DNA from: Deltaproteobacteria bacterium
Lineage (GTDB): Bacteria; Myxococcota_A; Polyangia; Polyangiales; JADJMO01
Direction of reading: 5' to 3'
Assembly: GCA_016182965.1 (NCBI GenBank)
Contig: JACPFM010000074.1
Coordinates: forward strand, 62,001-126,000
DNA: 64,000 nucleotides
Of the stretch, positions 40,398-49,906 are shown in pieces. The notes below the pieces were generated by a model. The model was not told the origin of the DNA. It did no database searches and saw only the letters and a list, made by a program, of their open reading frames with translations. Position 1 is the first letter of the stretch. Each line of letters starts with the position of its first letter. A program made the translations under genes and the position numbers.

Positions 40398-43103
40398 CTA
40401 TAGGGCTGAAGGACCGGGGAGCGAAAGGGTACGGTCGGCGATCCGCTCCACGAGCCTGCGGCAGGCCCGGATGCCGGCGGGGCGACGGCCCTCGCGGCCG
40501 CGCTCGGTGGCCAGCGCGGCGACCGCCTCGACGAGCGCGGCCGTGCGGTCGCCGGCCACGCCGAGGGCGATCGCCAGCGTCAGCATCGAGCGGGCGCGCT
40601 GTCCGTCGGTTTGCGCGAGCGCGTGTGCCTCGCGCGCGAGGGCGATGCCCTCGGCCACGCGTTTGCGCGCGAGCGCGAGCACCGCGCGGAGCCGGACGCT
40701 CGCCGAGGACTTGCCGCCGACGACCTCGAGCGCGGACAACGCGGCCTCGAAACCGACGAGGTCGTTGGCTGCGAGCGCGCGCCGCGCCGCGCCGGCGAGC
40801 TCGTCGATCGCCTCGGGGTGGGCAGGCTCCGCAGGGTGCGCCGCCTCCGCGCGCGGCAGGCGCGGCAGGCTCTCGACGTCGGGCGCCGCCTCGCGCGCGG
40901 CGGCGAAGAGATCGGTCGGCGGCACGTACGGGGAGGGGAGCGCTTCGATCTGACCGGTGGTCAGACGCGTGCTCGCGGAGCTCGGTCGCGCGATCACGGG
41001 CAGCGCGATCGCCGGCGGCGGCTCCGGCGCGGGCGGCGCCGGCTCGTCGGCGACGGGCGGGGGCGTGCGGACCGTCGTCGGCACCGGCTCGTGCTCGGCG
41101 AGGTCGCTCGCCAAGACCGGCGGCTCCTCCCTCAGCTCCTCGATGATCTCGAGCTCTTCGAGCTCGGACGGCGAAAGCGAGACCACGTCTTCGGTGGACT
41201 CCGCGGCCTCGTCCGACGAGCCCTGGGCGGACGCCCCGGCGGACTCCTCCGCGCCCCCGGAGGACGAAGGCTCGAGCACGGGCGGCCTCGGTGACGCGCG
41301 CGAAGGCCGGGGCGGCGGCGAGGGCGTGGTCGCCATCGGCACGACGTCACCGCTCTGCGCCCTGCCGAACGCCTCGAACGACGACGCGAACTCGTCGAGG
41401 CCGGCGCGGCGCGCACGATCGGCCGCGCGGATCGCGAGCGCGGCGGCCCCGAGCTGATCGCCGGCGAGGGCGGCGTGGTGCGCCCCCTCGGCGAGCTCGA
41501 GGCCGAGGGAGTCGCGCGCGATCGCCCCGGCGAGCGCGGCGTGCACGCGCCTGCGGGTCCTGTCGTCGAGCCGATCGACGGCGGCGTCGCGCAGGGTGCT
41601 CGAAGAGGGCGAGAACAGCGCGCCGCGCTGGACGAGCACCGCCTCGCGCACCAGTCGATCGAGCGCGTCCTGCAGGCCCGGTCCGTCGGGGACGCCGAGA
41701 TCGCTGGCGGCCTCGGCGATCACGCTCGGACGCACGCCCCAGCCGCCGATCGCGACGATCGACGCGAGCAGCGCGTCGTGCGGACGATCGGCCTCGAGGA
41801 CGGCGAGCCGCCGCACGATCCACGCGTGCGCCGACAGCACGCGGCCGCGGCCGGACGCCTTGGAGCGGGCGACGATGGCCGAGCCGTCGCGACCGTTGCG
41901 GATCGCCAGATCGCCAACCGACAGGCCGTGTCGCAAGCTCTCGAGGATGGCGAGCGGGAAGCCCGCGCCGCGGCGACCCCAGCGACGCACCACCTCGACG
42001 CTGACCCGCTCCTTGCCGCCGCACGCGTCCTCGAGGACCGCCGTCGCCTCGTGAGGCTGCAGCGGCTTCAACGAGACGTCGGCCTCGACCACGAGCTGCG
42101 CGAGCGGCGGCGGCACCACGTCGCCGGGATCGAGCCGCACCACCACGGCGAACGGCGCGCCCGGGACCGACGCAGCGTGCCCGATGGCGTCGAGGGTCGC
42201 GCGGTCGACCAGCGACGCGTCGTCGACGAGGACCCACCCGCGCTCGTCGAGCGCCGAGCCGGAGACGGCGCCGATGAACGCGCGGATCAGATCGCTGGCG
42301 CTGCCGATGTCGAGGCCGCGCCCGAGCTCCAGCTGGTCGAGCAGCTCCGTCTCGCGCGCGGCGCCCTCCGGACGTCGAGCGCGCCCGAACGAAAGACGCA
42401 GCGCCCCGAGCGGCTCGACCCCGCACAGCGCCGGCTCGACGAGCAGGGCGCGCGCGGCGCGGGCGGCGATCTCCTCGAGCAGCCGCGTGCCGCCCACGCC
42501 CCGGCCGGCGCGCACGATCGCGAGGCCACCCGGCTCCACCGACTCGATCATCGCGATCGACGACTCGCGGCCCACGACGCGCGGCTCGCGCAGGCGATCG
42601 AGCGTCGCCTCGCCGGCGCGTCGCCAGGGCTCGTGCACGTCGAGGACGATCGCGCGCAGGCGCTTGCCCTGATCGTCGAGGCTCGCCACGCGCCGTCCGG
42701 TGGCCAGGAGCGAGCCGGCCGCGGCGGCAGGCAGCGTCAGATCGACGAGGACCTCGCCGGGCGCGGCGATGCGCGCGAGGGCGGCGGCCCGCGCGGCGCC
42801 GGGCCCGACCGACAGCCGCTCGAACGCGTCTTCGTCGCGCACGGCCGCGAGATCGCCGACGCCCACGCCGACGCGCCACCGGCTGGCGCCTTCTCCGCCG
42901 TGATCGACGAGCATCACCGCGAGGTCGATCGCCTCCTCGGTCGCGCCGTCGTCGAAGCCGAACGAGGCACCCTCGGGGCCGATGCCGACGAGGCGCGCGC
43001 CGGCGACCGACGCCCGCTCCATGACCGCGCGGACCTCGGCGGCGAGCGCTTCGGCGTCTTCGATCGCGCCCCCTTCGCGCACCGATACGACGATCGAAGT
43101 CAC
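40398..43103 (-). CDS. Large regulator with degenerate cyclase and AAA/NACHT-like ATPase domains
   Basis: A 901-residue protein. Residues about 1-155 look like a class III nucleotide cyclase domain (VGVGVGDLAAV, then LSVGPGAARAAALARIAAPGEVLVD) but metal-binding Asp motifs are not apparent. From about 175 there is an ORC/MalT-type ATPase region in which the P-loop reads GRGVGGTRLL, with Gly where the essential Lys should be; the Walker B-like strand is GWVLVDDASLVD. The middle is helical winged-helix/TPR-like, followed by a long Pro/Glu/Ser-rich linker (about 595-740) and helical repeats. It resembles cyclase-ATPase-TPR regulators that have lost catalysis. Confidence 0.65.
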   Translation of the reverse strand: MTSIVVSVREGGAIEDAEALAAEVRAVMERASVAGARLVGIGPEGASFGFDDGATEEAIDLAVMLVDHGGEGASRWRVGVGVGDLAAVRDEDAFERLSVGPGAARAAALARIAAPGEVLVDLTLPAAAAGSLLATGRRVASLDDQGKRLRAIVLDVHEPWRRAGEATLDRLREPRVVGRESSIAMIESVEPGGLAIVRAGRGVGGTRLLEEIAARAARALLVEPALCGVEPLGALRLSFGRARRPEGAARETELLDQLELGRGLDIGSASDLIRAFIGAVSGSALDERGWVLVDDASLVDRATLDAIGHAASVPGAPFAVVVRLDPGDVVPPPLAQLVVEADVSLKPLQPHEATAVLEDACGGKERVSVEVVRRWGRRGAGFPLAILESLRHGLSVGDLAIRNGRDGSAIVARSKASGRGRVLSAHAWIVRRLAVLEADRPHDALLASIVAIGGWGVRPSVIAEAASDLGVPDGPGLQDALDRLVREAVLVQRGALFSPSSSTLRDAAVDRLDDRTRRRVHAALAGAIARDSLGLELAEGAHHAALAGDQLGAAALAIRAADRARRAGLDEFASSFEAFGRAQSGDVVPMATTPSPPPRPSRASPRPPVLEPSSSGGAEESAGASAQGSSDEAAESTEDVVSLSPSELEELEIIEELREEPPVLASDLAEHEPVPTTVRTPPPVADEPAPPAPEPPPAIALPVIARPSSASTRLTTGQIEALPSPYVPPTDLFAAAREAAPDVESLPRLPRAEAAHPAEPAHPEAIDELAGAARRALAANDLVGFEAALSALEVVGGKSSASVRLRAVLALARKRVAEGIALAREAHALAQTDGQRARSMLTLAIALGVAGDRTAALVEAVAALATERGREGRRPAGIRACRRLVERIADRTLSLPGPSAL

Positions 43104-43185
43104 GCTCTCCTCATCTCGCGACGGCAGACAGGCGACAAGCTCCCGCCCCGTCCCGCGGCGAGACGCTCCGAGGCGAACCCCCTGG

Positions 43186-43881
43186 TCACTTGATGCGCAC
43201 GCGCTTCTTCAGGGCGGCGAGCTCGTCTTCGACGCCGCCCTCGGTGGTGGTCGTCTTCTCGTCGAGCTCGAGGCGCCGGAACTTCGACTCCAGCTCGGCC
43301 GCCTTCATGTCGTCGTCTTGCAGCTCGCGCATGGCGACCGCCTCGGCTTCGCCCTGCTCGATCTTCTCCTCCATGTCGCGGAACGCCTGGAAGGCGTTGG
43401 AGCCGCCCTGGGCGCCGAGCGCCTCGGCGCCGCCGCCGGCCTTGGCGATCTCGGTCTTCGCCGCGATGGTGCCCTTCTTCGCGGCGAGCTCGGCGTGCCG
43501 CCGCTCCATCGTCGCGAGCTCGTCGCGCAGCTTGTAGGCGACGCCGAGCTGCTCCTCGCGGTGCTTCTCGGTGCCCTGCAGCTGCTCGGCGATGCGCGCC
43601 TTCTGCTTGAGCGCCTCGCGGGCGAGCGCGTCGTCGCCGGCCTTCACGGCGAGCACCGCGCGCTGCTCCCACTTGTCCATCTGCGACTTGAGCTCGTCGC
43701 ACTGCTTGCGCAGCTGCTTCTCGGTCGCGACGGCGGTGATCACGTCCTGCCGAGCGCGGCCGATCTGCTCCTTCATCTCGTCGAGGGTGAGCTCGACGAG
43801 CTTGCGCGGGTCCTCCGCCTTGTCGAGCATGGCGTTGACGTTGGACGAGATCGCCCTCTTCGCGCGGTCGAAGATCCCCAT
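43186..43881 (-). CDS. pspA: PspA/IM30 family protein
   Basis: A 231-residue coiled-coil protein beginning MGIFDRAKRAISSNVN, the membrane-binding amphipathic helix of PspA/Vipp1. The rest is almost wholly helical with heptads up to the C-terminus. Family members form rods or rings on damaged inner membrane. The ATG at 43881 is preferred because it begins exactly at the conserved helix; an upstream GTG/ATG extension is Arg/Pro-rich. No pspBC or pspF nearby. Confidence 0.9.
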   Translation of the reverse strand: MGIFDRAKRAISSNVNAMLDKAEDPRKLVELTLDEMKEQIGRARQDVITAVATEKQLRKQCDELKSQMDKWEQRAVLAVKAGDDALAREALKQKARIAEQLQGTEKHREEQLGVAYKLRDELATMERRHAELAAKKGTIAAKTEIAKAGGGAEALGAQGGSNAFQAFRDMEEKIEQGEAEAVAMRELQDDDMKAAELESKFRRLELDEKTTTTEGGVEDELAALKKRVRIK

Positions 43882-43926
43882 GGGCCCAGGGTAGACGATG
43901 CCGCGCGCGCGCGCAGGGGGCACGTT

Positions 43927-46900
43927 TCAGGGCAGGCGTCGCGGGCGGTGCGTCGCCCCGCGACGACGGGCTGCCGCGAGCAGCGCCAGCAGGAGCGCGG
44001 CCGCGCCCCCGCCCGAGGTTCCCCGCCCCGCGATGCAGCCGCCGCCGTCTTCGGTGGGCGTCGGTGCGGCCACGCACCGGCCCCCCGTATCGCAGACGAA
44101 GCCCGGCGCGCACTGGTCGGATCCGACGCAGGTCGTCGGGCACCGTCCGTCGCCACCGCACCGGTAGGGCGAGCACGAGGTCGTGCCCTCCTTGCTCACC
44201 GAGGAGAGGCCGTCGTCCGAGCACGTCGCGCCGGGGACGCAGGCCGCGTCCTTGCACACGTTGCCGGCGGCGCACTGGTCGTTGCCGGCGCAGGTCGTCA
44301 GGCAACCCTTGGCGTCGCACGCGTAGGGCGCGCAGGACTTCGGCTCCGGCGCGGGGCAGGTCCCGGCGCCGCACACGCCGGCCGGGACGAAGGTGCTGCC
44401 GGAGCACGACGACGCCCGGCACTCGGTGGTCGGGCCGGCGACGAAGCCGACGCACTTGATGACGTCCTTGCTGCCGTCGCAGGCGAGCGCCTTGCACACG
44501 TCGCCGCCGCCGGAGTCGCACTTGGCCCGCGTCCCGTGCGGCTCGCCGCTGACCGGCGAGCACTTGCCGACGCTCCCCGGGACGTCGCACGCCTGGCACT
44601 GGCCGTCGCACGCGGAGTCGCAGCAGACGCCGTCGACGCAGCTGCCGGTGGCGCACTCCGCGCCGGTCGCGCACGTCGCGCCGCTCAGCTTGGTGCAGGT
44701 TCCCTTCTTGCCGGTGACCGCGCACGAGCTGCCCGCGTCGCACGAGGCCGTGCCACAGCACACGCCGTCGACGCAGCTTCCGGTGGCGCAGGTGGAGGCG
44801 TCGGTGCAGTCCTTGCCGAGGCCGTCGAGGGCGACGCATACGCCGAGGGTGCAGGTGAAGCCGGCGACGCAGTCGGTCTTGCTGGTGCACACGCTCTTGC
44901 AGCCGACCGCGTCGCACTTGTACGCGCCGCACGATTTGGGGACGTCGTTGCACTTGCCGGCCCCGTCGCAGAAGCTCGCGTGCGTCTCGATGCCGTCGGT
45001 GCAGCCGTTGACGCTGCAGCGCGCGTCGGCCGGCGGGTACTGGCACGCGGTCCGGTTGACGCCGTTGCACTGGTGTCCGCAGGTGGTGCCGACGCCGACG
45101 CCGGCGCACGCGGTGCGCGTGCCGCGCGGCGCGCCGGTCACGGCGCTGCACGTCCCGAGCTTGCCCGGTTCGTTGCACGCCTCGCACTGGCCGGCGCACG
45201 CGGCGGTGCAGCAGTAGCCGTCGACGCAGTTGCCGCCGACGCACTCGCGCCCGGCGGTGCACGCCTGTCCGGCGCCGGCGGGCTTGCGCGGCACGCACGC
45301 GCCCGAGACGCAGTAGTGCGTCGACACGCAGCTCGCATCGCCGGTGCAGCTGGTCGCGCAGGCGCCCGCGGCGCACGTCGCGTAGGGCGCGCACGAGCGG
45401 CTGCCGACCGGGGCGCCGGTGACGTTCGTGCAGGTGCCGGCCGAGCCGGCGAGGTTGCACGCCTGACAGGTCGCGGTGCACGTCGTCGCGCAGCACACGC
45501 CGTCGACGCACAGGCCCGACAGGCAGTCGGCGGCGAGCGTGCACGCGGTGCCGTTCGGCATCAGCGCGAAGACCTCGGCGGTCGAGTGGATCGCCGAGGG
45601 AAGGTCTCCGGGCGCCGGCGAGCCGCCGGTGACCAGCACGCTGCCGTCGGCGAGCGCGGCGACCGTGGGGAGGCGGCGCAGCGCGCTCATCGCCGACACC
45701 GAGGTCCATTTCGCGGTGGCCGTGTCGTAGACCTCGGCGATCGAGTTGCCGCCGCCGCCGCCGTTGCCGCCGCCCGCGGCGAGGACCTTGCCGCCGGGCA
45801 GGGGCGCGAGCTGGAAGTCGTGCCGGCCGTAGACCATCGCGCCGGTCACCGACCAGGTCGAGGTCACCGGATCGAACAGCTCCGCCGTCGACTGCGGGCC
45901 CGCCCAACCGCCAGCGACCAGCACCTTGCCGGTCGACAGCACGATCGATCCCATCTGCTGGCGGGTCGCCGCCATCGAGTCGGTGAGCGCCCAGGTCGAC
46001 GTGGCGGGGTTCCAGATCTCCGCCGTCGATCGCGGGGGACCGCCGCTCCAACCGCCGATGAGCAACACGCGACCACCGGACAGCGGAACGGTCGCCTCGG
46101 CGGAGCGCGACTGCATCTGCGTCCCCGCGTCGGTCCACGTGCCGGCGGCCGGGTCGTGGAGCGATGCGACCAGGTCGCCGTCGCCGGTGAGGAGGAGCTT
46201 CCCCGTCGCCGCGGGCGTGAGCGTCGCCGGCGAGTGCCACCGCGTCGCGCCGCGCAGGGTCCAGGTGTTCGTCGCCGGGTCGTAGAGCTCGGCCGAGCTC
46301 AGGTACCCGGCCGCGTTCGAACCGCCGGCCATCAGCACCTTGCCGCCGGTGACGAGCGAAAGCGCGTGGTGGCGGCGTCGCGCGAGCATCGGCGCCGCCG
46401 CCGACCAGGTGCCGGTCGTCGGGCTGAAGATCTCCGCGGTCGACAGGACGAAGGCGCCGTCGTAGCCGCCGGTCGAAAGCACCCGTCCGTCGAGCAGGCG
46501 GATCATCACGTGGGAGTAACGCGGCCCCGACATCGCGCCGACGCCCTTCCACGCCGGATCGAGCACGATCGGGTACGCGAGCCCGCGCGCGTCGAGCGCC
46601 GCGTGCAGCGCCCACCGGTCGCCCTGCCGCTCCGCCGCGACCGTCGCGTCGCGCCGCACGCCGGCGGCGTCGTACGCGACCACCGGCTCCGTCTGGAAGC
46701 GCACGTACCCGTCGCGATCGACGATCTCGATCGCGCCGGCGCGCACGCGCACGTCGGCGATCGCCGGGCCGCCGGTGATCGTCCATCGGGCGCCGGGGCT
46801 CGCCCGGTCGTCGCGCAGCACGCGGAGATCCTCGACGACGGCGCCGCCCCGCGGCTCGCGCGCGGCGAAATACACGATCTCCTCCGAGCCGCCCGCGAAC

Positions 46901-47280
46901 ACGACCGCGCCCTCGCTCGACGTGGGCGCCGCGAGGCGCGCGTCGGGCTGCACCTCGACCCACACGTCCGCCAGGCCGCGCAGCGACAGCCGCAGCGCTC
47001 CGTCCGTCGAGACGCTTGCTTGAAGCGCGCGCGCCCCCGCCGGCTCCCACGCGCTCGTCCGCTCGAAGGGCGGCGCGACGAAGCGCGCGCCGTCGGCGCG
47101 GAGAGGAGCGATGGCGGTCGTCCGGGGCAGCAGCGGCGCGACGGCGCGGATGGTCGCGAGCGCGCGCAGCGCGGCCTGCGAAGACGTGGTCACCCGCCGC
47201 GACGTCTCTTGGGGCGCGCGATCCGACGAGCAGGCGAAGACGGTCGCCACCGCGGCGGCGAGGAAGCTGGTGCGATGCAT
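43927..47280 (-). CDS. Giant Kelch/Cys-rich surface protein with MYXO-CTERM-like tail
   Basis: A 1117-residue exported protein. The signal region ends in VFAC (possible lipobox, Cys17). Residues about 240-550 contain six Kelch repeats (GGKVLMAGGSN, AELYDPATNTW and similar). From about 560 to 1080 there are more than ten Cys-rich modules with repeated CVDGVCC, CxACxxPGxxGxCxxVxG and SCAPYxC patterns, common in myxobacterial surface proteins. The end has GGGC, a membrane helix (GGGAAALLLALLAAA) and RRR, a MYXO-CTERM-like sorting signal. Having both a possible lipobox and a C-terminal sorting tail is unusual. Confidence 0.85.
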   Translation of the reverse strand: MHRTSFLAAAVATVFACSSDRAPQETSRRVTTSSQAALRALATIRAVAPLLPRTTAIAPLRADGARFVAPPFERTSAWEPAGARALQASVSTDGALRLSLRGLADVWVEVQPDARLAAPTSSEGAVVFAGGSEEIVYFAAREPRGGAVVEDLRVLRDDRASPGARWTITGGPAIADVRVRAGAIEIVDRDGYVRFQTEPVVAYDAAGVRRDATVAAERQGDRWALHAALDARGLAYPIVLDPAWKGVGAMSGPRYSHVMIRLLDGRVLSTGGYDGAFVLSTAEIFSPTTGTWSAAAPMLARRRHHALSLVTGGKVLMAGGSNAAGYLSSAELYDPATNTWTLRGATRWHSPATLTPAATGKLLLTGDGDLVASLHDPAAGTWTDAGTQMQSRSAEATVPLSGGRVLLIGGWSGGPPRSTAEIWNPATSTWALTDSMAATRQQMGSIVLSTGKVLVAGGWAGPQSTAELFDPVTSTWSVTGAMVYGRHDFQLAPLPGGKVLAAGGGNGGGGGNSIAEVYDTATAKWTSVSAMSALRRLPTVAALADGSVLVTGGSPAPGDLPSAIHSTAEVFALMPNGTACTLAADCLSGLCVDGVCCATTCTATCQACNLAGSAGTCTNVTGAPVGSRSCAPYATCAAGACATSCTGDASCVSTHYCVSGACVPRKPAGAGQACTAGRECVGGNCVDGYCCTAACAGQCEACNEPGKLGTCSAVTGAPRGTRTACAGVGVGTTCGHQCNGVNRTACQYPPADARCSVNGCTDGIETHASFCDGAGKCNDVPKSCGAYKCDAVGCKSVCTSKTDCVAGFTCTLGVCVALDGLGKDCTDASTCATGSCVDGVCCGTASCDAGSSCAVTGKKGTCTKLSGATCATGAECATGSCVDGVCCDSACDGQCQACDVPGSVGKCSPVSGEPHGTRAKCDSGGGDVCKALACDGSKDVIKCVGFVAGPTTECRASSCSGSTFVPAGVCGAGTCPAPEPKSCAPYACDAKGCLTTCAGNDQCAAGNVCKDAACVPGATCSDDGLSSVSKEGTTSCSPYRCGGDGRCPTTCVGSDQCAPGFVCDTGGRCVAAPTPTEDGGGCIAGRGTSGGGAAALLLALLAAARRRGATHRPRRLP

Positions 47281-47306
47281 CGACGAGACCTCCGCGACGG
47301 GAGGCC

Positions 47307-47912
47307 TCAGGATGCGCTGCCCCGTAGGATCTGTACAATGACGAACGCCGCGGCGCCGAACGCGGCGATCGCGCCGCCGATCCGGAGCATCCCGGGCGTC
47401 CGCGCGTCTCGCCGGGAGAGCGCCGACATCGGCGTGGCGAGCAGCCCGCTCATCGCGCTCATCGAGATCGTCGCCCCGATCGCGAAGAGCACGAGGAAGC
47501 CCATCGCGCTGAGCGAGGACCGGAAGGTCGTCGCGCACAGCAGCGTGATCGCCGCCGTGCCCGACGCGCCGTGGATGAACCCGACGACCGTCGAGCGGCG
47601 ATGCGGCGTGGACCGGGCCGCCTGCCGAGTGGCGAGGGCGTGCGCGCCGAGCACGATCAGCATGAGCGCGACGCCGAGCTCCAGGGCGACGGCGATGCGC
47701 GGCGGCACCTTCACGCCGAGCGCCACGAGCGCGCCGCCGAGCAGCACGATGGCGAGCGCGTGGCCGAGTCCCCAAGCAGCGCCGGTGCGCGCCGCCGCGC
47801 GCGGGCCGTCGACGCCCGACACCATGGTGGTGATCGCGGCGAGGTGATCCGGCTCCAGCGCGTGGCGCACGCCGAGCACGGCGCCGAGCAGGAGCGGCTC
47901 GATGGGGACCAC
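47307..47912 (-). CDS. NiCoT/UreH-like nickel-cobalt transporter
   Basis: A 201-residue membrane protein with about six helices. The metal-binding signature RHALEPDH (HX4DH) lies in helix 1, with a second HGASGTAAI-type motif near 125 in place of the usual partner motif. The length fits the short UreH/NicO branch more than classic NixA/HoxN (about 330). Substrate presumed Ni(II) or Co(II). No urease, hydrogenase or cobalamin gene nearby and no B12 riboswitch seen upstream. Confidence 0.82.
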   Translation of the reverse strand: MVPIEPLLLGAVLGVRHALEPDHLAAITTMVSGVDGPRAAARTGAAWGLGHALAIVLLGGALVALGVKVPPRIAVALELGVALMLIVLGAHALATRQAARSTPHRRSTVVGFIHGASGTAAITLLCATTFRSSLSAMGFLVLFAIGATISMSAMSGLLATPMSALSRRDARTPGMLRIGGAIAAFGAAAFVIVQILRGSAS

Positions 47913-47940
47913 GGCTTGGGCGTAGCACGATTCGTGCGAC

Positions 47941-47981
47941 GCGTGCTACCGCACGACGACCAGCGTGCTACCGCACGACGA
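47941..47981. repeat. 20-base direct repeat, two copies
   Basis: GCGTGCTACCGCACGACGAC occurs at 47941-47960 and again at 47962-47981 with one base between, and a shortened third copy (GTGCTA) follows at the nadK stop. Lies between the NiCoT start and the end of nadK. Possibly a slippage duplication or operator pair. Confidence 0.75.
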
Positions 47982-47989
47982 CGTGCGTG

Positions 47990-48988
47990 CTATGCCCGCC
48001 GATAGCCGCGACGAGCGGCCGAGCGCGCGGTCCAGCCGCGCCGACGGGTCACGCCGACGAGCCGCAGCGGCTCGTCGCTGGCGGAGAAGTGCAGGTGATC
48101 GCCGATCGTGACGGTGTGCACCTCGTGCGGCCCGTCGACGAACAAGCGCCCGTCGGTCATCTTCACGCGCACCGACAGGCTCTCGCCTCGCGCGACGAGC
48201 CCCCGCGGCAGCCGGAGGATCTGCCCGGCGGGCGTGTAGGCCTCGCGCACCACGAACTGCAGTTTGTCGCTGGTGAGCGGGAGCACGCGCCCGCCTGCGC
48301 TCCGCTGGGCCGCGGTCGAGCCTGCGGCGGGGCCGATCCAGATGCCGGAGGACTTCTGCTCCTCGACCACGCCGCGGTGCTCGAGGATGTAGCGCGTGGT
48401 CGCGGCGGGCGAAGCGCAGCACACCAGCACCTCGTTGAGCACGCGCGTGGTCAGCAGCTGATCGTCGCGCTCGACCTTCATGCGGGTGAGCGACGTGATC
48501 GGGAGCTCGCCGGCCAGCGCCTTCTCGAGGGTCTCGCGCACGTTGCCGAGGCGACCGCTGCAGAAGAACCCGACGGAGAAATCGGGCGCGCTGTTGATCC
48601 CGAGGATCGGGGTGTCGCCGATGGCGTGCGAGGCGGCGAGCAGCGTGCCGTCGCCGCCGATGGTGACGACGAGATCCGGCTTGCGGGCGGGCGGCGCCGT
48701 CGCCGCGCGGCCGGTCGCCTGCGGCGGATCGATGACGACGCGGAACTCGTCGAGCGCGGCCGCGGTGACGAGCTTGGCCTCGCACCCGAGGCCGGCGAGC
48801 ACCGCCTCGACCTCCTCGAGGCAGGCCTCGTGCTGCGCGTGCGAGCCGGCCATGCGGTGCACGGTCGGATCGTTCTCGCGCAGCAGCCGCTCCACGCGCC
48901 CGTGGCGCGTCTCGTCCTGTCGGTCGAGGTGCATGCGCAGGGCGCTCTTCTTCGCGAGCACGAGGACGTGCGGACCGGCCACGCTCAC
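47990..48988 (-). CDS. nadK: NAD kinase
   Basis: A 332-residue NAD(+)/NADH kinase making NADP. GGDGT is near residue 112 (VVTIGGDGTLLAASH), followed by GINSAPDFSVGFFCSG, and the later Asn/Glu region LNEVLV. The diacylglycerol-kinase-like fold is intact. The protein has about 60 extra N-terminal residues (LRMHLDRQDETRHGRV), and the GTG start overlaps the stop of the Nudix gene in GTGA, so the two are coupled. Confidence 0.9.
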   Translation of the reverse strand: MSVAGPHVLVLAKKSALRMHLDRQDETRHGRVERLLRENDPTVHRMAGSHAQHEACLEEVEAVLAGLGCEAKLVTAAALDEFRVVIDPPQATGRAATAPPARKPDLVVTIGGDGTLLAASHAIGDTPILGINSAPDFSVGFFCSGRLGNVRETLEKALAGELPITSLTRMKVERDDQLLTTRVLNEVLVCCASPAATTRYILEHRGVVEEQKSSGIWIGPAAGSTAAQRSAGGRVLPLTSDKLQFVVREAYTPAGQILRLPRGLVARGESLSVRVKMTDGRLFVDGPHEVHTVTIGDHLHFSASDEPLRLVGVTRRRGWTARSAARRGYRRA

Positions 48989-49677
48989 CTCGTCGTCTCG
49001 GGCTTTCGCGCCGCGAGCCTCCGCAGGGCGAGCTCGGTCTTCGCGTCCGGCAGCGCGCCGCGATCGCACCATGCGAGCGCAGTGGAGAGCGGCACCTCGA
49101 CGACGGAAGCGCCCTTCTCGAGCGGGCCGTCGCCCTCGGGCCGCGGACGCTCGCGCGGGTCGACCTCGGCCTCGAAGAGGAACACGCACTCGCCGACGAC
49201 CCCTGCCGACGGGAAGAACGCGCCGCCGAGCGGGCGCACGTCTTCGACGCGGATGTGCAGGCCGACCTCCTCTTCGGTCTCGCGCACCGCGCAGGCGACG
49301 AGCCCCGCTCGATCGCGCTCGTGCTGCTCGACCAGACCGGCCGGGATCTCCCACAGCTCGCCGCGCGAGACGCCGTCGGGGTACTCGCCGGCGATCCAGT
49401 CGTCGCGCATCGCCAGCGGAGGGCGGACGGCGCTGCGCAGGATGACGTGCCGCGCGCCGTCGCGGACGAAGTGCAGGAGGATCGCCACCGCGTCCTGGTT
49501 CCACCGCTCGACGACGTCGTACTTGAACTCCTCGGAGGACGTGCCGTCGGCGTGGTGCGCGCGCATCTTGCGGCGCCGCACGCGCAGGTAGCCCTCGTCG
49601 GGCCGCGACTGCGCCGTGTAGTCCTCGGTGACCTCGAGGCGGATCGCGGGGAGGGGGGGCGGCGCGTCGACGGTCAT
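48985..49677 (-). CDS. Nudix hydrolase (ADP-ribose pyrophosphatase-like)
   Basis: A 230-residue Nudix protein. The box is recognisable in GELWEIPAGLVEQHE followed after an expanded spacing by RETEEEVGL, about four residues longer than the classic 23-residue box, as in some NUDT5-like or myxobacterial forms. The upstream IPAG and downstream strands fit ADP-ribose pyrophosphatases. Coupling to nadK suggests a role in pyridine-nucleotide turnover (inference). ATG at 49677 chosen; the track upstream is non-conserved in character. Confidence 0.82.
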   Translation of the reverse strand: MTVDAPPPLPAIRLEVTEDYTAQSRPDEGYLRVRRRKMRAHHADGTSSEEFKYDVVERWNQDAVAILLHFVRDGARHVILRSAVRPPLAMRDDWIAGEYPDGVSRGELWEIPAGLVEQHERDRAGLVACAVRETEEEVGLHIRVEDVRPLGGAFFPSAGVVGECVFLFEAEVDPRERPRPEGDGPLEKGASVVEVPLSTALAWCDRGALPDAKTELALRRLAARKPETTR

Positions 49678-49906
49678 CTCGGGCCGGACATCATGAACCG
49701 CCAGCCCGGCGCGCCGGAAGGGGGAGAGCGCGGAAAATGAGCCCCTCGGCCCCCGGTCGGGCCCCGCCGGGTGACACGCCACGACCGAAGTGAATACCCT
49801 CGGGCTTCGTCCGTATCATTCGAGTCGTTCCCGGGTCACCCCGACTCGGGGATCGCTCGAGGACGTGACCGCGACCCGGGACGCCGGGCCGTCTTGGGGG
49901 CCAACG

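Noticed and set aside
43100..47928. Very long opposite-strand ORFs of over 1000 codons across the Kelch/Cys-rich gene.
   Set aside because: Their composition is Arg/Ala/Val-rich without domains; they mirror the GC3 bias of the real gene on the minus strand.
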